Shown in pieces: positions 48,770 to 56,737 of a stretch of 64,000 nt of DNA. The position numbers and the translations under genes are program-made. The notes beneath the pieces are model-generated. The model was given only the letters and a program-made list of their open reading frames with translations, had not been told where the DNA came from and ran no database searches. The DNA is taken from positions 29,357-93,356 of the forward strand of contig DATLOC010000043.1 in NCBI GenBank assembly GCA_035536455.1. Direction: 5' to 3'. This DNA comes from DASUNQ01 sp035536455 (GTDB lineage Bacteria > Acidobacteriota > Thermoanaerobaculia > Multivoradales > UBA5704). Each line of letters begins with the position of its first letter. The stretch's first letter is position 1.

Positions 48770-50329
48770 CTAGCAGAGCGGCAACCGCACCTCGACTGCG
48801 GCGCCGCCTTCGGGGCGGTTGCGGATCGCCACCGTCCCGCCGTAGCCCTCGACGATCGCCTTGACGATGGCGAGCCCCAAGCCACTGTGGCCGTTGCGGG
48901 CGCCGGCCTCGTTCGGGCGCCAGGTGAAGAAGCGGTCGAAGACGCGCGGCAGGTGCTCGGGCGGGACGCCGGGGCCCTCGTCCGCCACGGTGGCGACGCC
49001 GGCGCCGCCGGCGACCGCGAGCGCGACCGCGACGCGGCCGCCGGGGGGCGAGAGCTCGACCGCGTTGTCGAGCAGGTTCTCGAAGACCTGCGTCACCCGT
49101 TCCGGCGCGCCGCGCACCTCGACCGGCCCCGGCGGCAGCGCCAGCTCGATCGCCACGCCGCGCGGCGCCCGCGCCCGCCAGCTCTCGACCAGGCCGGGCA
49201 GGAGCTCGTGGAGCGGCACGGCGCCGGCGGGCTCGGAATCGAGGCGGGCGTCGATCCAGCCGATCTCGCGCACGCCGGAGAGGAGCCGCTCCATCCGCGC
49301 CACCTCGCGCTGCACGACGGCGACGAAGCGCGCCCGCTCCTCCGGCGTCTCGACCTCGGCGAGCAGCTCGGCGGCGCCGCGCACCGCGGCGAGCGGGTTC
49401 TTGAGCTCGTGCGAGAGGTCGGCGGCGAAGGCCTCGACCGACCCCAGGTGCCCCTCGATCTGCCGCGTGAGCTGCTCCAGGGCGCGCGCCAGGTCGCCGA
49501 TCTCGTCGCGCCGCCGCGAGCCGCGGAAGCGGCCGCGCAGCCGGCCGCGGCGGTCGACCAGGGCGTCGGCCTCGTCGCGCAGACGCTCGAGCGGGCGGGC
49601 GATGGTGGTGGCGAAGAGCAGGGTGAGGACGGCCGCCGCGACGACGGAGGCGAGGAACACGCGCAGGATGCCGAGGCGCACCTGGTCGAGCGCGCCGAGG
49701 ATCCGCCAGGTGGACTGCGAGACGAGGACCGCGCCGACCACCTCGCCGCCGCTGCGCACCGGGATGGCGCTGTGCAGGGTCTGCGAGCGGCCGTCGCCGG
49801 TGGCGCGCGTCAGGGCGCCGTAGCGGCCGGCGAGGGCGGCGCGCACCGCCGGCTCCGGCCAGGCCGGCGGCGGCTGCCGGTCGTAGGCGGCGGAGTCCGG
49901 GCGCACTCCCGCGAGCCGCTGGCGCAGGCGGTAGAGGGCGGCGCCGACGCGGTAGAGCGGGTCCGAGCGCGCGGGCGACGGCGGAGAGCCCACCGACTCC
50001 TCGGCCGCGCGCGGGCCGGCGGCGGAGGTGTCGCCGATCACGTCGCCGCGCCGATCGACGACCCGCAGCCGCGCGTCCACGCGGCGGCGGAGCCGCGCCA
50101 GCGCCGCCTGCGTCTCCTCGGGGGCCAGCTCGCCGCGCTCCCCGAGCGCCGCCGCCAGGACCCGCCCCTGCTGCACCATCCCCCGCTCCTGCCCCACCAG
50201 CAGCTGGCGCTCGTAGGTCTGGAGGTAGAGCGAGCCGGCGACCGGCAGGAAGACGAGCAGGAGGTTCAGCAGCAGCAGCCGGACCGAGATGCGCGCCAGC
50301 GGCGGGCGGTAGCGCCGTGGTGCGCGCAC
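48770..50329 (-). CDS. Membrane sensor histidine kinase, CreC/ChvG-like
   Basis: A 519-residue kinase from GTG 50329. Two membrane helices (about residues 16-35 and 225-247) bracket a periplasmic domain with DARLRVVDRRGDVIGDTSA. HAMP (ARPLERLRDEADALV), the HisKA box DLSHELKNPLAAVRGAAELL and an intact catalytic domain (FENLLDNAVELSPPGG, DEGPGVPPEHLPRVFDRF, GHSGLGLAIVKAIV) follow. It is eight bases downstream of its response regulator, and the pair is divergent from creD. The His-box neighbourhood recalls E. coli CreC, which with CreB controls creD. Confidence 0.85.
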   Translation of the reverse strand: MRAPRRYRPPLARISVRLLLLNLLLVFLPVAGSLYLQTYERQLLVGQERGMVQQGRVLAAALGERGELAPEETQAALARLRRRVDARLRVVDRRGDVIGDTSAAGPRAAEESVGSPPSPARSDPLYRVGAALYRLRQRLAGVRPDSAAYDRQPPPAWPEPAVRAALAGRYGALTRATGDGRSQTLHSAIPVRSGGEVVGAVLVSQSTWRILGALDQVRLGILRVFLASVVAAAVLTLLFATTIARPLERLRDEADALVDRRGRLRGRFRGSRRRDEIGDLARALEQLTRQIEGHLGSVEAFAADLSHELKNPLAAVRGAAELLAEVETPEERARFVAVVQREVARMERLLSGVREIGWIDARLDSEPAGAVPLHELLPGLVESWRARAPRGVAIELALPPGPVEVRGAPERVTQVFENLLDNAVELSPPGGRVAVALAVAGGAGVATVADEGPGVPPEHLPRVFDRFFTWRPNEAGARNGHSGLGLAIVKAIVEGYGGTVAIRNRPEGGAAVEVRLPLC

Positions 50330-50337
50330 ACGCGGCC

Positions 50338-51051
50338 TCAGTCCTGCCGCCAGCGGTAGCCGAGCCCGTACACGGTCTCGATCCCGCCGTCGCCGGCGGC
50401 GTCGGCCTCGGCGAGCTTCCGCCGCAGCCGCTTGACGTGGCTGTCAATCGTACGGTCGCTGGCGTAGGCGTCGTGCGGATAGGCCTCGGCGAGGAGCTGG
50501 GCGCGGGTCTTGACGTGACCGGGGTGGCGGGCGAGCGCGTGCAGCAGGTGGAACTCGGTGACCGTGAGCTGCAATGGGCGCTCCCCCCAGCGCGCCTGGT
50601 AGCGGCGGAGGTCGAGCTCCAGGCTCCCCAGCCGCAGCACCCGCTCCTCCGCCCCGCCCGCCGGCTCGTCGCGCAACGCCGCCCGCCGCAGCAGGACGCG
50701 GATGCGCGCCACCAGCTCGCGCATCGAGAACGGCTTGCAGAGGTAGTCGTCGGCCCCCAGCTCGAGGCCGAGCACGCGGTCGAACTCCTCGTCGCGCGAG
50801 GTCAGGAAGAGGATCGGCAGCCGCTCGGAGAGGGCGCGCAGGCGGCGGCAGAGCTCGCGCCCGTCGAGCCGCGGCAGCAGGATGTCGAGCACCGCGACGT
50901 CCGGCAGGCCGCGCGCGAAGACCTCCCAGGCGGCGAGGCCGTCGGCGTGGAGCTCGACGCGGAAGCCCTCGCGGCGGAGGGCGTAGCCCACGGTCTCGCG
51001 CAGGTCGGGCTCGTCGTCGACGACGGCGATGAGCGGGGCGGGCGCGGTCAC
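50338..51051 (-). CDS. OmpR-family response regulator, CreB-like
   Basis: A 237-residue regulator from GTG 51051. The receiver has VVDDEPDL, the acceptor Asp in AVLDILLPRLDG, FLTSRDEEFDRVLGLELGADDYLCKPF and the conserved Lys. It is followed by an OmpR winged helix (LQLTVTEFHLLHALARHPG, SDRTIDSHVKRLRRKL, IETVYGLGYRW). The receiver C-terminal half resembles CreB. It forms a transcription unit with the histidine kinase and is divergent from creD, a probable target. Confidence 0.87.
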   Translation of the reverse strand: MTAPAPLIAVVDDEPDLRETVGYALRREGFRVELHADGLAAWEVFARGLPDVAVLDILLPRLDGRELCRRLRALSERLPILFLTSRDEEFDRVLGLELGADDYLCKPFSMRELVARIRVLLRRAALRDEPAGGAEERVLRLGSLELDLRRYQARWGERPLQLTVTEFHLLHALARHPGHVKTRAQLLAEAYPHDAYASDRTIDSHVKRLRRKLAEADAAGDGGIETVYGLGYRWRQD

Positions 51052-51063
51052 GCCGGCAATCTA

Positions 51064-51117
51064 GCGCAAGGCGCCGGGCACCCCGCCCGCCGCCACACCG
51101 CCGCCACAATCTTGCGC
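51064..51117. promoter_or_regulatory. Inverted repeat in the divergent regulator/creD intergenic region
   Basis: GCGCAAG (51064-51070) is repeated in inverted orientation as CTTGCGC (51111-51117), 40 bases apart, in the 145-base region between the response regulator and creD. It could be an operator for the CreB-like regulator. The E. coli direct-repeat tag TTCAC was not found. Confidence 0.35.
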
Positions 51118-51196
51118 CCTCCCGCCGCGGCACCTCCCTTTTCGGACCCCGCGGGTGCGCTCTTCTTTCGCCGGACGACGAAAAGGAGACGACGCC

Positions 51197-52582
51197 ATGT
51201 TCGAGGCCAGGCTCGACGAAGCTCCCGTCAAGCGCCGATTCGGCGATTCGCTGGCGGTCAAGCTGTTGACGATCGGGTTCCTGATCCTGCTGCTCCTGAT
51301 CCCCTTGGCGATGGTCCGCTTCCTGGTGGGGGAAAGGCAGGGACGGCGCGAGGAGGCGGCCGCCGAGGTGGCGGCCAGCTGGGGCGGCGCGCAGACCCTC
51401 GGCGGTCCGGTGCTGACGGTCCCCTACCGTGCCCGGTCGATCGACAGCAGCGGAAAGGTCGAAACCTGGACGGAGTACGCCCACTTCCTCCCGGAGCGGC
51501 TCCAGGTGACGGGCGAGCTGCGGCCCGAGCGGCGGCAGCGCGGGATCTTCGAAACGGTCGTCTACCGTGCCGAGCTGCGCGTCTCGGGCGCCTTCCGGCC
51601 GCCCGACTTCTCCGCCTGGCACATCGACGAGCGCGACGTCCACTGGGACCAGGCGAACGTCTCCTTCGGCGTGCCCGATCCGCGCGGCATCCGCCAGGGA
51701 GTGGTGCTCCGCTGGGGCGACCGCGACCTCCCGCTCGAGCCCGGAGCGGGCGAGGCCCGCCTGTGGATGACCGGGCTGCGCGCGGCGGTGCCGGGGCTGG
51801 CCGCCGCCGAGGCAGGACCGATCCCCTTCTCGCTGGCGCTCGGGCTCAACGGCAGCGGCAGCTTCGCGGTGCAGCCGTTCGGCAAGGAGACCGTGGTGCG
51901 GCTGCGCTCGAGCTGGCCGCATCCGAGCTTCGTCGGCGGCTTCCTGCCCGAAGCCCGCACGGTGAGCGACCGCGGCTTCGACGCCACCTGGCGGGTCTCC
52001 TGGTTCGGGCGCAGCTACCCGCAGCGCTGGCGCGCGAGCGAGAAAGAGACCCTCGTACCGGAGGGCGCCCTCGCCACCTCGACCTTCGGCGTCGAGCTCT
52101 TCATCCCGGCGGACGGCTACCAGAAGACGGAGCGCTCCCTCAAGTACGGGGTGCTCTTCATCGCCCTCACCTTCCTCGCCTTCTTCCTCTGCGAGACCTT
52201 CAACCCGTTCGCGGTCCACGCCGTGCAGTACCTGCTGGTCGGCTTCGCGCTCTGCATCTTCTACCTGCTGCTGCTCTCGCTCTCGGAGGTGCTGCCCTTC
52301 GGCGCCGCCTACGCGGCGGCGGCCACCGCCACGGTGCTGCTGATCGGCGCCTACGGCGCGGCGGCGTTACGCGGCTGGCGGCGCGGGGCGCTCGTCGGCG
52401 GGGTGCTGGCGTCGCTCTACGGCTACCTCTGGTGCCTGCTGCGGGCGGAGGACCGGAGCCTGCTGCTGGGCTCAGTCGGGCTTTTCCTGATCCTGGCCCT
52501 CGTCATGTACCTGACCCGGCGGATCGACTGGCACGCTCCCCGGCGGGGGCGCGGGGCCGTGGAGGGAGGCGGTGCGGGGTGA
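51197..52582 (+). CDS. creD: CreD-type inner membrane protein
   Basis: A 461-residue protein preceded by AAAAGGAGA. It has an N-terminal membrane span (LLTIGFLILLLLIPLAMV), a large periplasmic beta domain (GGPVLTVPYRARSIDSSG, LGLNGSGSFAVQPFG, SWFGRSYPQRW) and about six C-terminal spans beginning VLFIALTFLAFFLCETF and HAVQYLLVGFALCIFYLLLLSLSE, the CreD signature. In E. coli and relatives CreD is the most strongly induced target of CreBC and affects envelope and beta-lactam responses. Its last 137 bases (52430-52566) are duplicated at 55721-55857, after the RM cassette. Confidence 0.88.
   Translation: MFEARLDEAPVKRRFGDSLAVKLLTIGFLILLLLIPLAMVRFLVGERQGRREEAAAEVAASWGGAQTLGGPVLTVPYRARSIDSSGKVETWTEYAHFLPERLQVTGELRPERRQRGIFETVVYRAELRVSGAFRPPDFSAWHIDERDVHWDQANVSFGVPDPRGIRQGVVLRWGDRDLPLEPGAGEARLWMTGLRAAVPGLAAAEAGPIPFSLALGLNGSGSFAVQPFGKETVVRLRSSWPHPSFVGGFLPEARTVSDRGFDATWRVSWFGRSYPQRWRASEKETLVPEGALATSTFGVELFIPADGYQKTERSLKYGVLFIALTFLAFFLCETFNPFAVHAVQYLLVGFALCIFYLLLLSLSEVLPFGAAYAAAATATVLLIGAYGAAALRGWRRGALVGGVLASLYGYLWCLLRAEDRSLLLGSVGLFLILALVMYLTRRIDWHAPRRGRGAVEGGGAG
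52430..52566 (+). repeat. CreD 3'-end direct repeat, proximal copy (137 bp)
   Basis: Matches 55721-55857 at 131 of 137 positions in direct orientation. In the creD frame, four of the six differences are synonymous (two Arg, one Ala, one Gly codon) and the other two fall in one codon (Ala here, Gly in the distal copy). The proximal copy is the one attached to the full creD gene. Confidence 0.92.
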
Positions 52583-52723
52583 TTAGGGCTCGTAGGCCAG
52601 CAAATGCGGGATACCGCCTCCGATTTCCGTCTTCTCCCTGCGGGAGGCCACGGGCTTGTCCAGGAAGGCGGATTTCTTTCCCAGGGCGTTTCAAGCCGGG
52701 GAGCAACTCGTCCTGATATCCGG

Positions 52724-52729
52724 TATAAC
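52724..52729 (+). promoter_or_regulatory. Possible -10 box for the RM operon
   Basis: TATAAC lies 13 bases before the chosen ATG of the methyltransferase (52743), which would make the transcript almost leaderless. No convincing -35 box is seen. The absence of a ribosome site near that ATG fits a leaderless start. Confidence 0.3.
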
Positions 52730-52742
52730 TGCTGCGCAGCCG

Positions 52743-54554
52743 ATGAAGAGAGCGGAGCTTGCGCAATCCCCCAAGGCCGGGGAAGCCGCCGTCCCGGAGG
52801 AGGGGCGTTGGCTTCCCCATCACGAAGCGTTGCTCGAAGCGGCCGAACACTGGCCCGGCTCGGCCGGACGGGAAGCCGTCGCGCAGGCCGTTACGGGTCT
52901 TCTCGTGCGCGCCTACTGGCACCAACAGACCGGTGGCCGCAGTCGGGCCTTCCCGGTGTGGCGGGCGGAAGGCGCAAGCGCTTCTCTCCAGCTCCGCGAG
53001 CGCGTTCGCCGTGCAACCGAAGTGCTCGGCGGCCGTTCCGTCCTGGAGGCTTCCTACTGTATCGGTCTCCTCTACACCCATCTCCTCCCCGAGGAGACGC
53101 GTGCTGAACGGGGCGCCTACTACACTCCGCCTGCGGTCGCCGAGCGGCTTCTCGACCTTGCCGCCGGCGAGGGCGTCGACTGGTCGACGGCGACCGTCCT
53201 CGACCCGTCGTGCGGGGGCGGTGCCTTCTTGGTTCCTGTCGCCGCACGCATGCTGGCTCACCACCGCATCCAGGCGCTCTCTCCTGCCGACCGTCTCGTG
53301 CATGTCGAGAGTCACTTGGCGGGCATCGAGATCGACGGCTTTGCGGCCTGGATGACGCGCGCGTTTCTGGACCTACTCGCACTCCCGGTAAGTCGGGAGG
53401 CGGGCCGGCCCTTACGCGTACCCATAGAGGCTGAAGATGCACTCCAGGTCGTCGTGAACGACACCCGGCGCTTCGATCTGGTCATCGGCAATCCACCCTA
53501 TGGCCGGGTCTCGTTGTCACCGCGGCGGCGGGCTCTATTCGAGCGGTCCCTCTACGGCCACGCGAACCTTTATGGCGTCTTTCTCGATGCGGCGCTCCGC
53601 TGGCGAAAGCCGAAGGGGCTCGTCGCGTTTCTCACGCCGACCTCGTTCCTCGGCGGCCAGTACTACTCGCGCCTGCGGGCCCTGCTCCTCGACGAGGCTC
53701 CGCCGCTCGTGATCGACGTCGTCTCGGACCGCACGGGAGTGTTCCCGGCGGTGCAGCAGGAGATGTGCCTCACCGTCTTTGGAGAAAATCCTTCCCAGAC
53801 GACCACCGTGCATCTCGTCGAGCCGAAGAACGGCAGCCTGGACGTCGTCCGAGCCGGATCCTTCCCGTTGGCCAGGAGCTTGCGAGGCAGCCCTTGGCTC
53901 CTTCCCCGTTCTCAGGCCCAGGCACGCCTCGTGGAGCACGCCTCGCGCATGGGGACCCGGCTCGAGACACTCGGTTACCGCGCATCGACGGGGCCGCTCG
54001 TCTGGAACCGCGTGAAGCGTCAGTTGCGCTCCCGCCCTGAGCAGGGCACCTACCCGCTCATTTGGGCGGAGGCGGTGCGGCCGAACGAGTTCCGGTTCGA
54101 CTATCGTGCTCGCGTCGAGCGCAGCTTCGTCGCCGTGTCAGAAGGACAAGACCACCTCCTGACCACTCGTCCCTGCGTTCTCGTGCAGCGGACGACGGCG
54201 AAGGAGCAGCGGCGGCGCCTGGTCGCCTGCGCCGTGCCGCAGGCGTTTCTCGCGCAATGGGGTGCGATCGTGGTCGAGAACCACGTCAACATCCTCCGGA
54301 CGACGTCACACGCGCGGGTCTCGCCGGCGGCGCTCGCCGCCGTCCTCAACACGGCGGTCGTCGACGAGGTCTTCCGCTGTCTCTCGGGGTCGGTGGCCGT
54401 CTCGGCGACCGAGCTGCATGCCCTGCCGCTTCCGGACCCGGAGGTCTTCGCGCGCATCGAGGAGCTGCTCTGCCGCGAGCCTCGCAACGAAGCGGCGATC
54501 GAGAAGCTCGTCGCGGAGGCCTATGGAGCCCGGCCGAATTCCCGCCTGGCTTGA
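52743..54554 (+). CDS. Type II N6-adenine DNA methyltransferase
   Basis: About 603 residues from ATG 52743 (an in-frame TTG at 52656 would add 29 residues). Key blocks: GAYYTPPAVAERL (residues 124-136), the AdoMet-binding DPSCGGGAFLVP (154-165) and the catalytic NPPYG (250-254). A C-terminal target-recognition-like region follows (QTTTVHLVEPKNGSLD, VRPNEFRFDY, NHVNILRTTSH). It methylates adenine in its target and protects against the partner endonuclease, whose gene overlaps its 3' end by 32 bases. The layout resembles M.BsuBI/M.PstI-type enzymes, whose known target is CTGCAG; whether the target is the same here cannot be told from sequence. Confidence 0.88.
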   Translation: MKRAELAQSPKAGEAAVPEEGRWLPHHEALLEAAEHWPGSAGREAVAQAVTGLLVRAYWHQQTGGRSRAFPVWRAEGASASLQLRERVRRATEVLGGRSVLEASYCIGLLYTHLLPEETRAERGAYYTPPAVAERLLDLAAGEGVDWSTATVLDPSCGGGAFLVPVAARMLAHHRIQALSPADRLVHVESHLAGIEIDGFAAWMTRAFLDLLALPVSREAGRPLRVPIEAEDALQVVVNDTRRFDLVIGNPPYGRVSLSPRRRALFERSLYGHANLYGVFLDAALRWRKPKGLVAFLTPTSFLGGQYYSRLRALLLDEAPPLVIDVVSDRTGVFPAVQQEMCLTVFGENPSQTTTVHLVEPKNGSLDVVRAGSFPLARSLRGSPWLLPRSQAQARLVEHASRMGTRLETLGYRASTGPLVWNRVKRQLRSRPEQGTYPLIWAEAVRPNEFRFDYRARVERSFVAVSEGQDHLLTTRPCVLVQRTTAKEQRRRLVACAVPQAFLAQWGAIVVENHVNILRTTSHARVSPAALAAVLNTAVVDEVFRCLSGSVAVSATELHALPLPDPEVFARIEELLCREPRNEAAIEKLVAEAYGARPNSRLA

Positions 54555-55656
54555 CGGCGAGCTGCCGGCGCCGGAGGAGCTGCTTCGCCGGCTGGAGGCC
54601 CTCGTCCCTCCTCAGCTCGATCCGGACCGCTACGTGCGACGCCTCGTCGCCGCGCGGGCGCTCTTCGTGATGCTCTATGGGTACGCACTGGAGGGGACCG
54701 AAACCTGGATCCGACCGACGGCGGTGATCGACATGTCCGATCTGCAAGCCGCCCGGCTGGCGCCCGCCGAGCGCCGGGAATGGCTCAGCCGCGTCCAGAG
54801 CGCCCGCCGGCCGCAGGAGGTGCCGGGACGCTGGTACCGCGAGAACTCGCGCGAGACGATCCGCGACGAGGCCTTGCGGCGGCTGGTGGAGCTCGGGATC
54901 GTGGTCCAGCGTCCCGGCGTGCCGCCGACTTCGCCGAAGCCACGCTACGCGCTCGCGGCCAGCGTTCTGCCCGTCCTTGCGCCGCGCTTGTCGGCGACGG
55001 CGCTCGAGCGGGAAATCGGCCGCTGGCGGAAGGCGCACCTCTCCTCCGCCGCTCTCGCCCGGATCGCTCTTGATCGCAGAGGAGCGACGGCGACGACGCG
55101 GCGGGTGCGGATCACTTTGCCGAACGGCGAGAGCCGCCACCTCGCTCCCGGCCCGAGCGCCGAGCTGACGCGCGCCGCCGTCGAGGAGCTGGCACCCCGC
55201 TTCCTCGCCCGTCCAGCGGTGCTGCTCGTCAGCGAGTCGGCGCAGAAAGTCTCTTACCGCGACGAGGAGCTCCTCCGCGCGACGGGCCTCCGCATCGATG
55301 CCGCGACGACGCTGCCGGACGTGGTGATGATCGACCTAGGGGTCGAGCCGCCGCTCTTGGTCTTCGTCGAGTGCGTGGCGACGGGAGGCGCGGTCAACGA
55401 GGCGCGGCGCGCCGCGCTCGAAGCGCTCGCCGTGGCTTCTGGTTACGCCGCGCAGGACACGGCGCACGTCACGGTCTTCGGCGATCGGACGGAGGCGCAG
55501 TTTCGCGCCCATGCAGCCGCCCTGGCCTGGGGCTCCTTCGTCTGGTTCGCGTCGGAACCCGACAACCTCGTCTTCCTCCGTCGGGGCGGGCGCCGAGCGA
55601 AGACGACGCTTGCCGCGCTCTTGAGAGAGCCTGGCAGATCCAAAGCGCCTTCATAG
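54523..55656 (+). CDS. BsuBI/PstI-family type II restriction endonuclease
   Basis: A 377-residue protein from ATG 54523, inside the 3' end of the methyltransferase gene. An N-terminal helical, winged-helix-like region (RWYRENSRETIRDEALRRLVELGIV) is followed by the catalytic domain of the BsuBI/PstI family: LPDVVMIDLG (Asp266), VFVECVATGGAV (Glu283), NEARRAALEAL (Glu293, Arg295) and FVWFASEPDNLVFL. The family uses a PD-(D/E)xK-like site and cuts a palindromic target. The tight overlap with the methylase gene is typical of type II systems. Known members recognise CTGCAG, which is only a hypothesis for this enzyme. Confidence 0.85.
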   Translation: MEPGRIPAWLDGELPAPEELLRRLEALVPPQLDPDRYVRRLVAARALFVMLYGYALEGTETWIRPTAVIDMSDLQAARLAPAERREWLSRVQSARRPQEVPGRWYRENSRETIRDEALRRLVELGIVVQRPGVPPTSPKPRYALAASVLPVLAPRLSATALEREIGRWRKAHLSSAALARIALDRRGATATTRRVRITLPNGESRHLAPGPSAELTRAAVEELAPRFLARPAVLLVSESAQKVSYRDEELLRATGLRIDAATTLPDVVMIDLGVEPPLLVFVECVATGGAVNEARRAALEALAVASGYAAQDTAHVTVFGDRTEAQFRAHAAALAWGSFVWFASEPDNLVFLRRGGRRAKTTLAALLREPGRSKAPS

Positions 55657-55722
55657 CTCTTTGTTGAGGCTCCGCGAAGAGAGGCGCTCGATGTCCTCGG
55701 CGCTGAAGATCCCCGTCTCCTG
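55651..55722 (-). pseudogene. Orphan 3' gene end at the right edge of the RM cassette
   Basis: On the minus strand 24 codons read QETGIFSAEDIERL and on to a stop at 55651. They look like a helical protein C-terminus but begin abruptly at the distal creD-tail repeat. The phrase GIFSAEDIERL resembles GVVSVTDALRL in the XRE protein upstream on the same strand. They may be the displaced end of that XRE gene, split by the 137-bp creD fragment, or the end of a paralogue brought with the cassette. Confidence 0.4.
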
Positions 55723-55857
55723 GTGCCTGCTGCGCGCCGAGGACCGCAGCCTGCTGCTGGGCTCAGTCGGGCTTTTCCTGATCCTGGCCCTCGTCATGTA
55801 CCTGACCCGGCGGATCGACTGGCACGGCCCCCGGCGGGGCCGCGGGGCCGTGGAGGG
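55721..55857 (+). repeat. CreD 3'-end direct repeat, distal copy (137 bp)
   Basis: The second copy of the creD end, 131 of 137 identical to 52430-52566. It stays open in the creD frame up to a TGA at 55862 (ending VEGA). The body of creD is absent here, so this is a fragment. Read antisense it lies in the XRE gene's frame. Confidence 0.92.
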
Positions 55858-56278
55858 GGCGTGACGCGACCCGGGCGGCGGTAGGCGCCTTCGCGGCTCC
55901 AGGGGTGGAGCCCGCCCACAAGCGTAGGGCATCCGTGACGCTGACGACCCCTTTGTCGAGGAGCAGGGCGAACAGCGCGTGGAGATCCGACTTGCTCGCG
56001 AAGTCGTCGAGGCTTTGGATCGGGGCCCGCGGCTCGGCGGGTGCGCCGTAGATCTCGGCGAAGAACTCCATCGGCGGAATGCCGAGGGCGGCCAGAATGC
56101 CGGCGACGTGCTCGTAGCGCAGCTCGATCGTGCCGCCGAGGACCTGCCGCAGGTAGTCCCTGTGCCGGCCGAGCTGCCGCTCGACGTCGCGCAAGGAGAG
56201 GCCCGCACGCTGGATGGCGACCCGGAGCTGCTCGCGGACCTGCCGGGCCTCTTCCCGCCCTCGCTCGCTGTGTCCCAT
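55763..56278 (-). CDS. XRE-family HTH protein with 3' end running antisense through the creD fragment
   Basis: 171 residues from ATG 56278. An XRE HTH is visible (residues 10-65: LRVAIQRAGLSLRDVERQLGRHRDYLRQVLGGTIELRYEHVAGIL), then GIPPMEFFAEIYG and a helical segment (LHALFALLLDKGVVSVTDALRL). The last 35 or so codons, from about 55865, are read through the antisense of the creD tail and look like noise (RPLHGPAAPPGAVPV). The natural end was therefore probably lost or displaced. It is a putative transcriptional regulator and no target is evident. Confidence 0.65.
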   Translation of the reverse strand: MGHSERGREEARQVREQLRVAIQRAGLSLRDVERQLGRHRDYLRQVLGGTIELRYEHVAGILAALGIPPMEFFAEIYGAPAEPRAPIQSLDDFASKSDLHALFALLLDKGVVSVTDALRLWAGSTPGAAKAPTAARVASRPLHGPAAPPGAVPVDPPGQVHDEGQDQEKPD

Positions 56279-56420
56279 GGGCAGCGATCCTAACCGACGC
56301 GCCCGATAGATTCCATCGCTGACACCGCCGCCGTTGACAAGCAGCGGCATACCTGCTGTAATCCCCGGCATGCGATTCTATTTCATCGGCAGCCGTTCCA
56401 TTCGGCGGCTCCGTCTTCGA

Positions 56421-56656
56421 GACGAAGCGCCGGTCATGGAGATCGCCGGCCCGTCTCGGAGATCGCCCGCCCATCTCGGAGATGGCGCCGCGGTCACCGA
56501 GATCCCGCGTCCGTCACGGAGATGGCGCGCCGATCTCGGTGACGGCGCGCCCGGCACGGTGATCGAGCGCCGAGCACGGAGACGGGGCGGCCAGCTCGGA
56601 GATCGCGCGTCGATCTCGGAGATGGGGCGCTCATCTCGGAGATCGCGCGGTCCGCC
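56421..56656. repeat. Degenerate 20-bp tandem array (array 3), 12 units
   Basis: A strict 20-bp period runs from 56421 to 56641, with a consensus close to GATSGCGCGCCSATCTCGGA. The GAT/GAC core recurs at 56421, 56441, 56461, 56481, 56501, 56521, 56541, 56561, 56581, 56601, 56621 and 56641. Because 20 is not a multiple of three, the translation phase rotates and cannot be coding. It lies in the 459-base gap between the divergent XRE gene and the coiled-coil gene. The rest of the gap (56279-56420 and 56657-56737) shows nothing else apart from a good ribosome site. Confidence 0.85.
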
Positions 56657-56737
56657 CCGCTTCCCGGGCTTCCGCCGCCGCCGCGGCGCCGCGACGGTGT
56701 TCCCTCGAACCACGACGTTCACGAAAGGAGATCTGTC

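Larger units (their letters stand above)
52583..55720. mobile_element. Restriction-modification cassette between two creD-tail repeats
   Basis: A 3.1-kb segment directly after the creD stop. It holds a type II N6-adenine methyltransferase gene, an overlapping BsuBI/PstI-type endonuclease gene, and, at its right end, 24 codons of an orphan 3' gene end on the minus strand. It is bounded by direct 137-bp repeats of the creD 3' end. No integrase, transposase or terminal inverted repeat is present, so movement by homologous recombination or by an enzyme acting in trans is more likely. Confidence 0.7.

Noticed and set aside
55661..55864. A 67-residue plus-strand gene containing the distal creD tail
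   Set aside because: Only the creD-derived part looks like protein; the upstream residues are the antisense of the orphan gene end and there is no independent start evidence.
56421..56656. CRISPR array
   Set aside because: Units are contiguous 20-bp tandem repeats with no unique spacers, and no cas gene is present.
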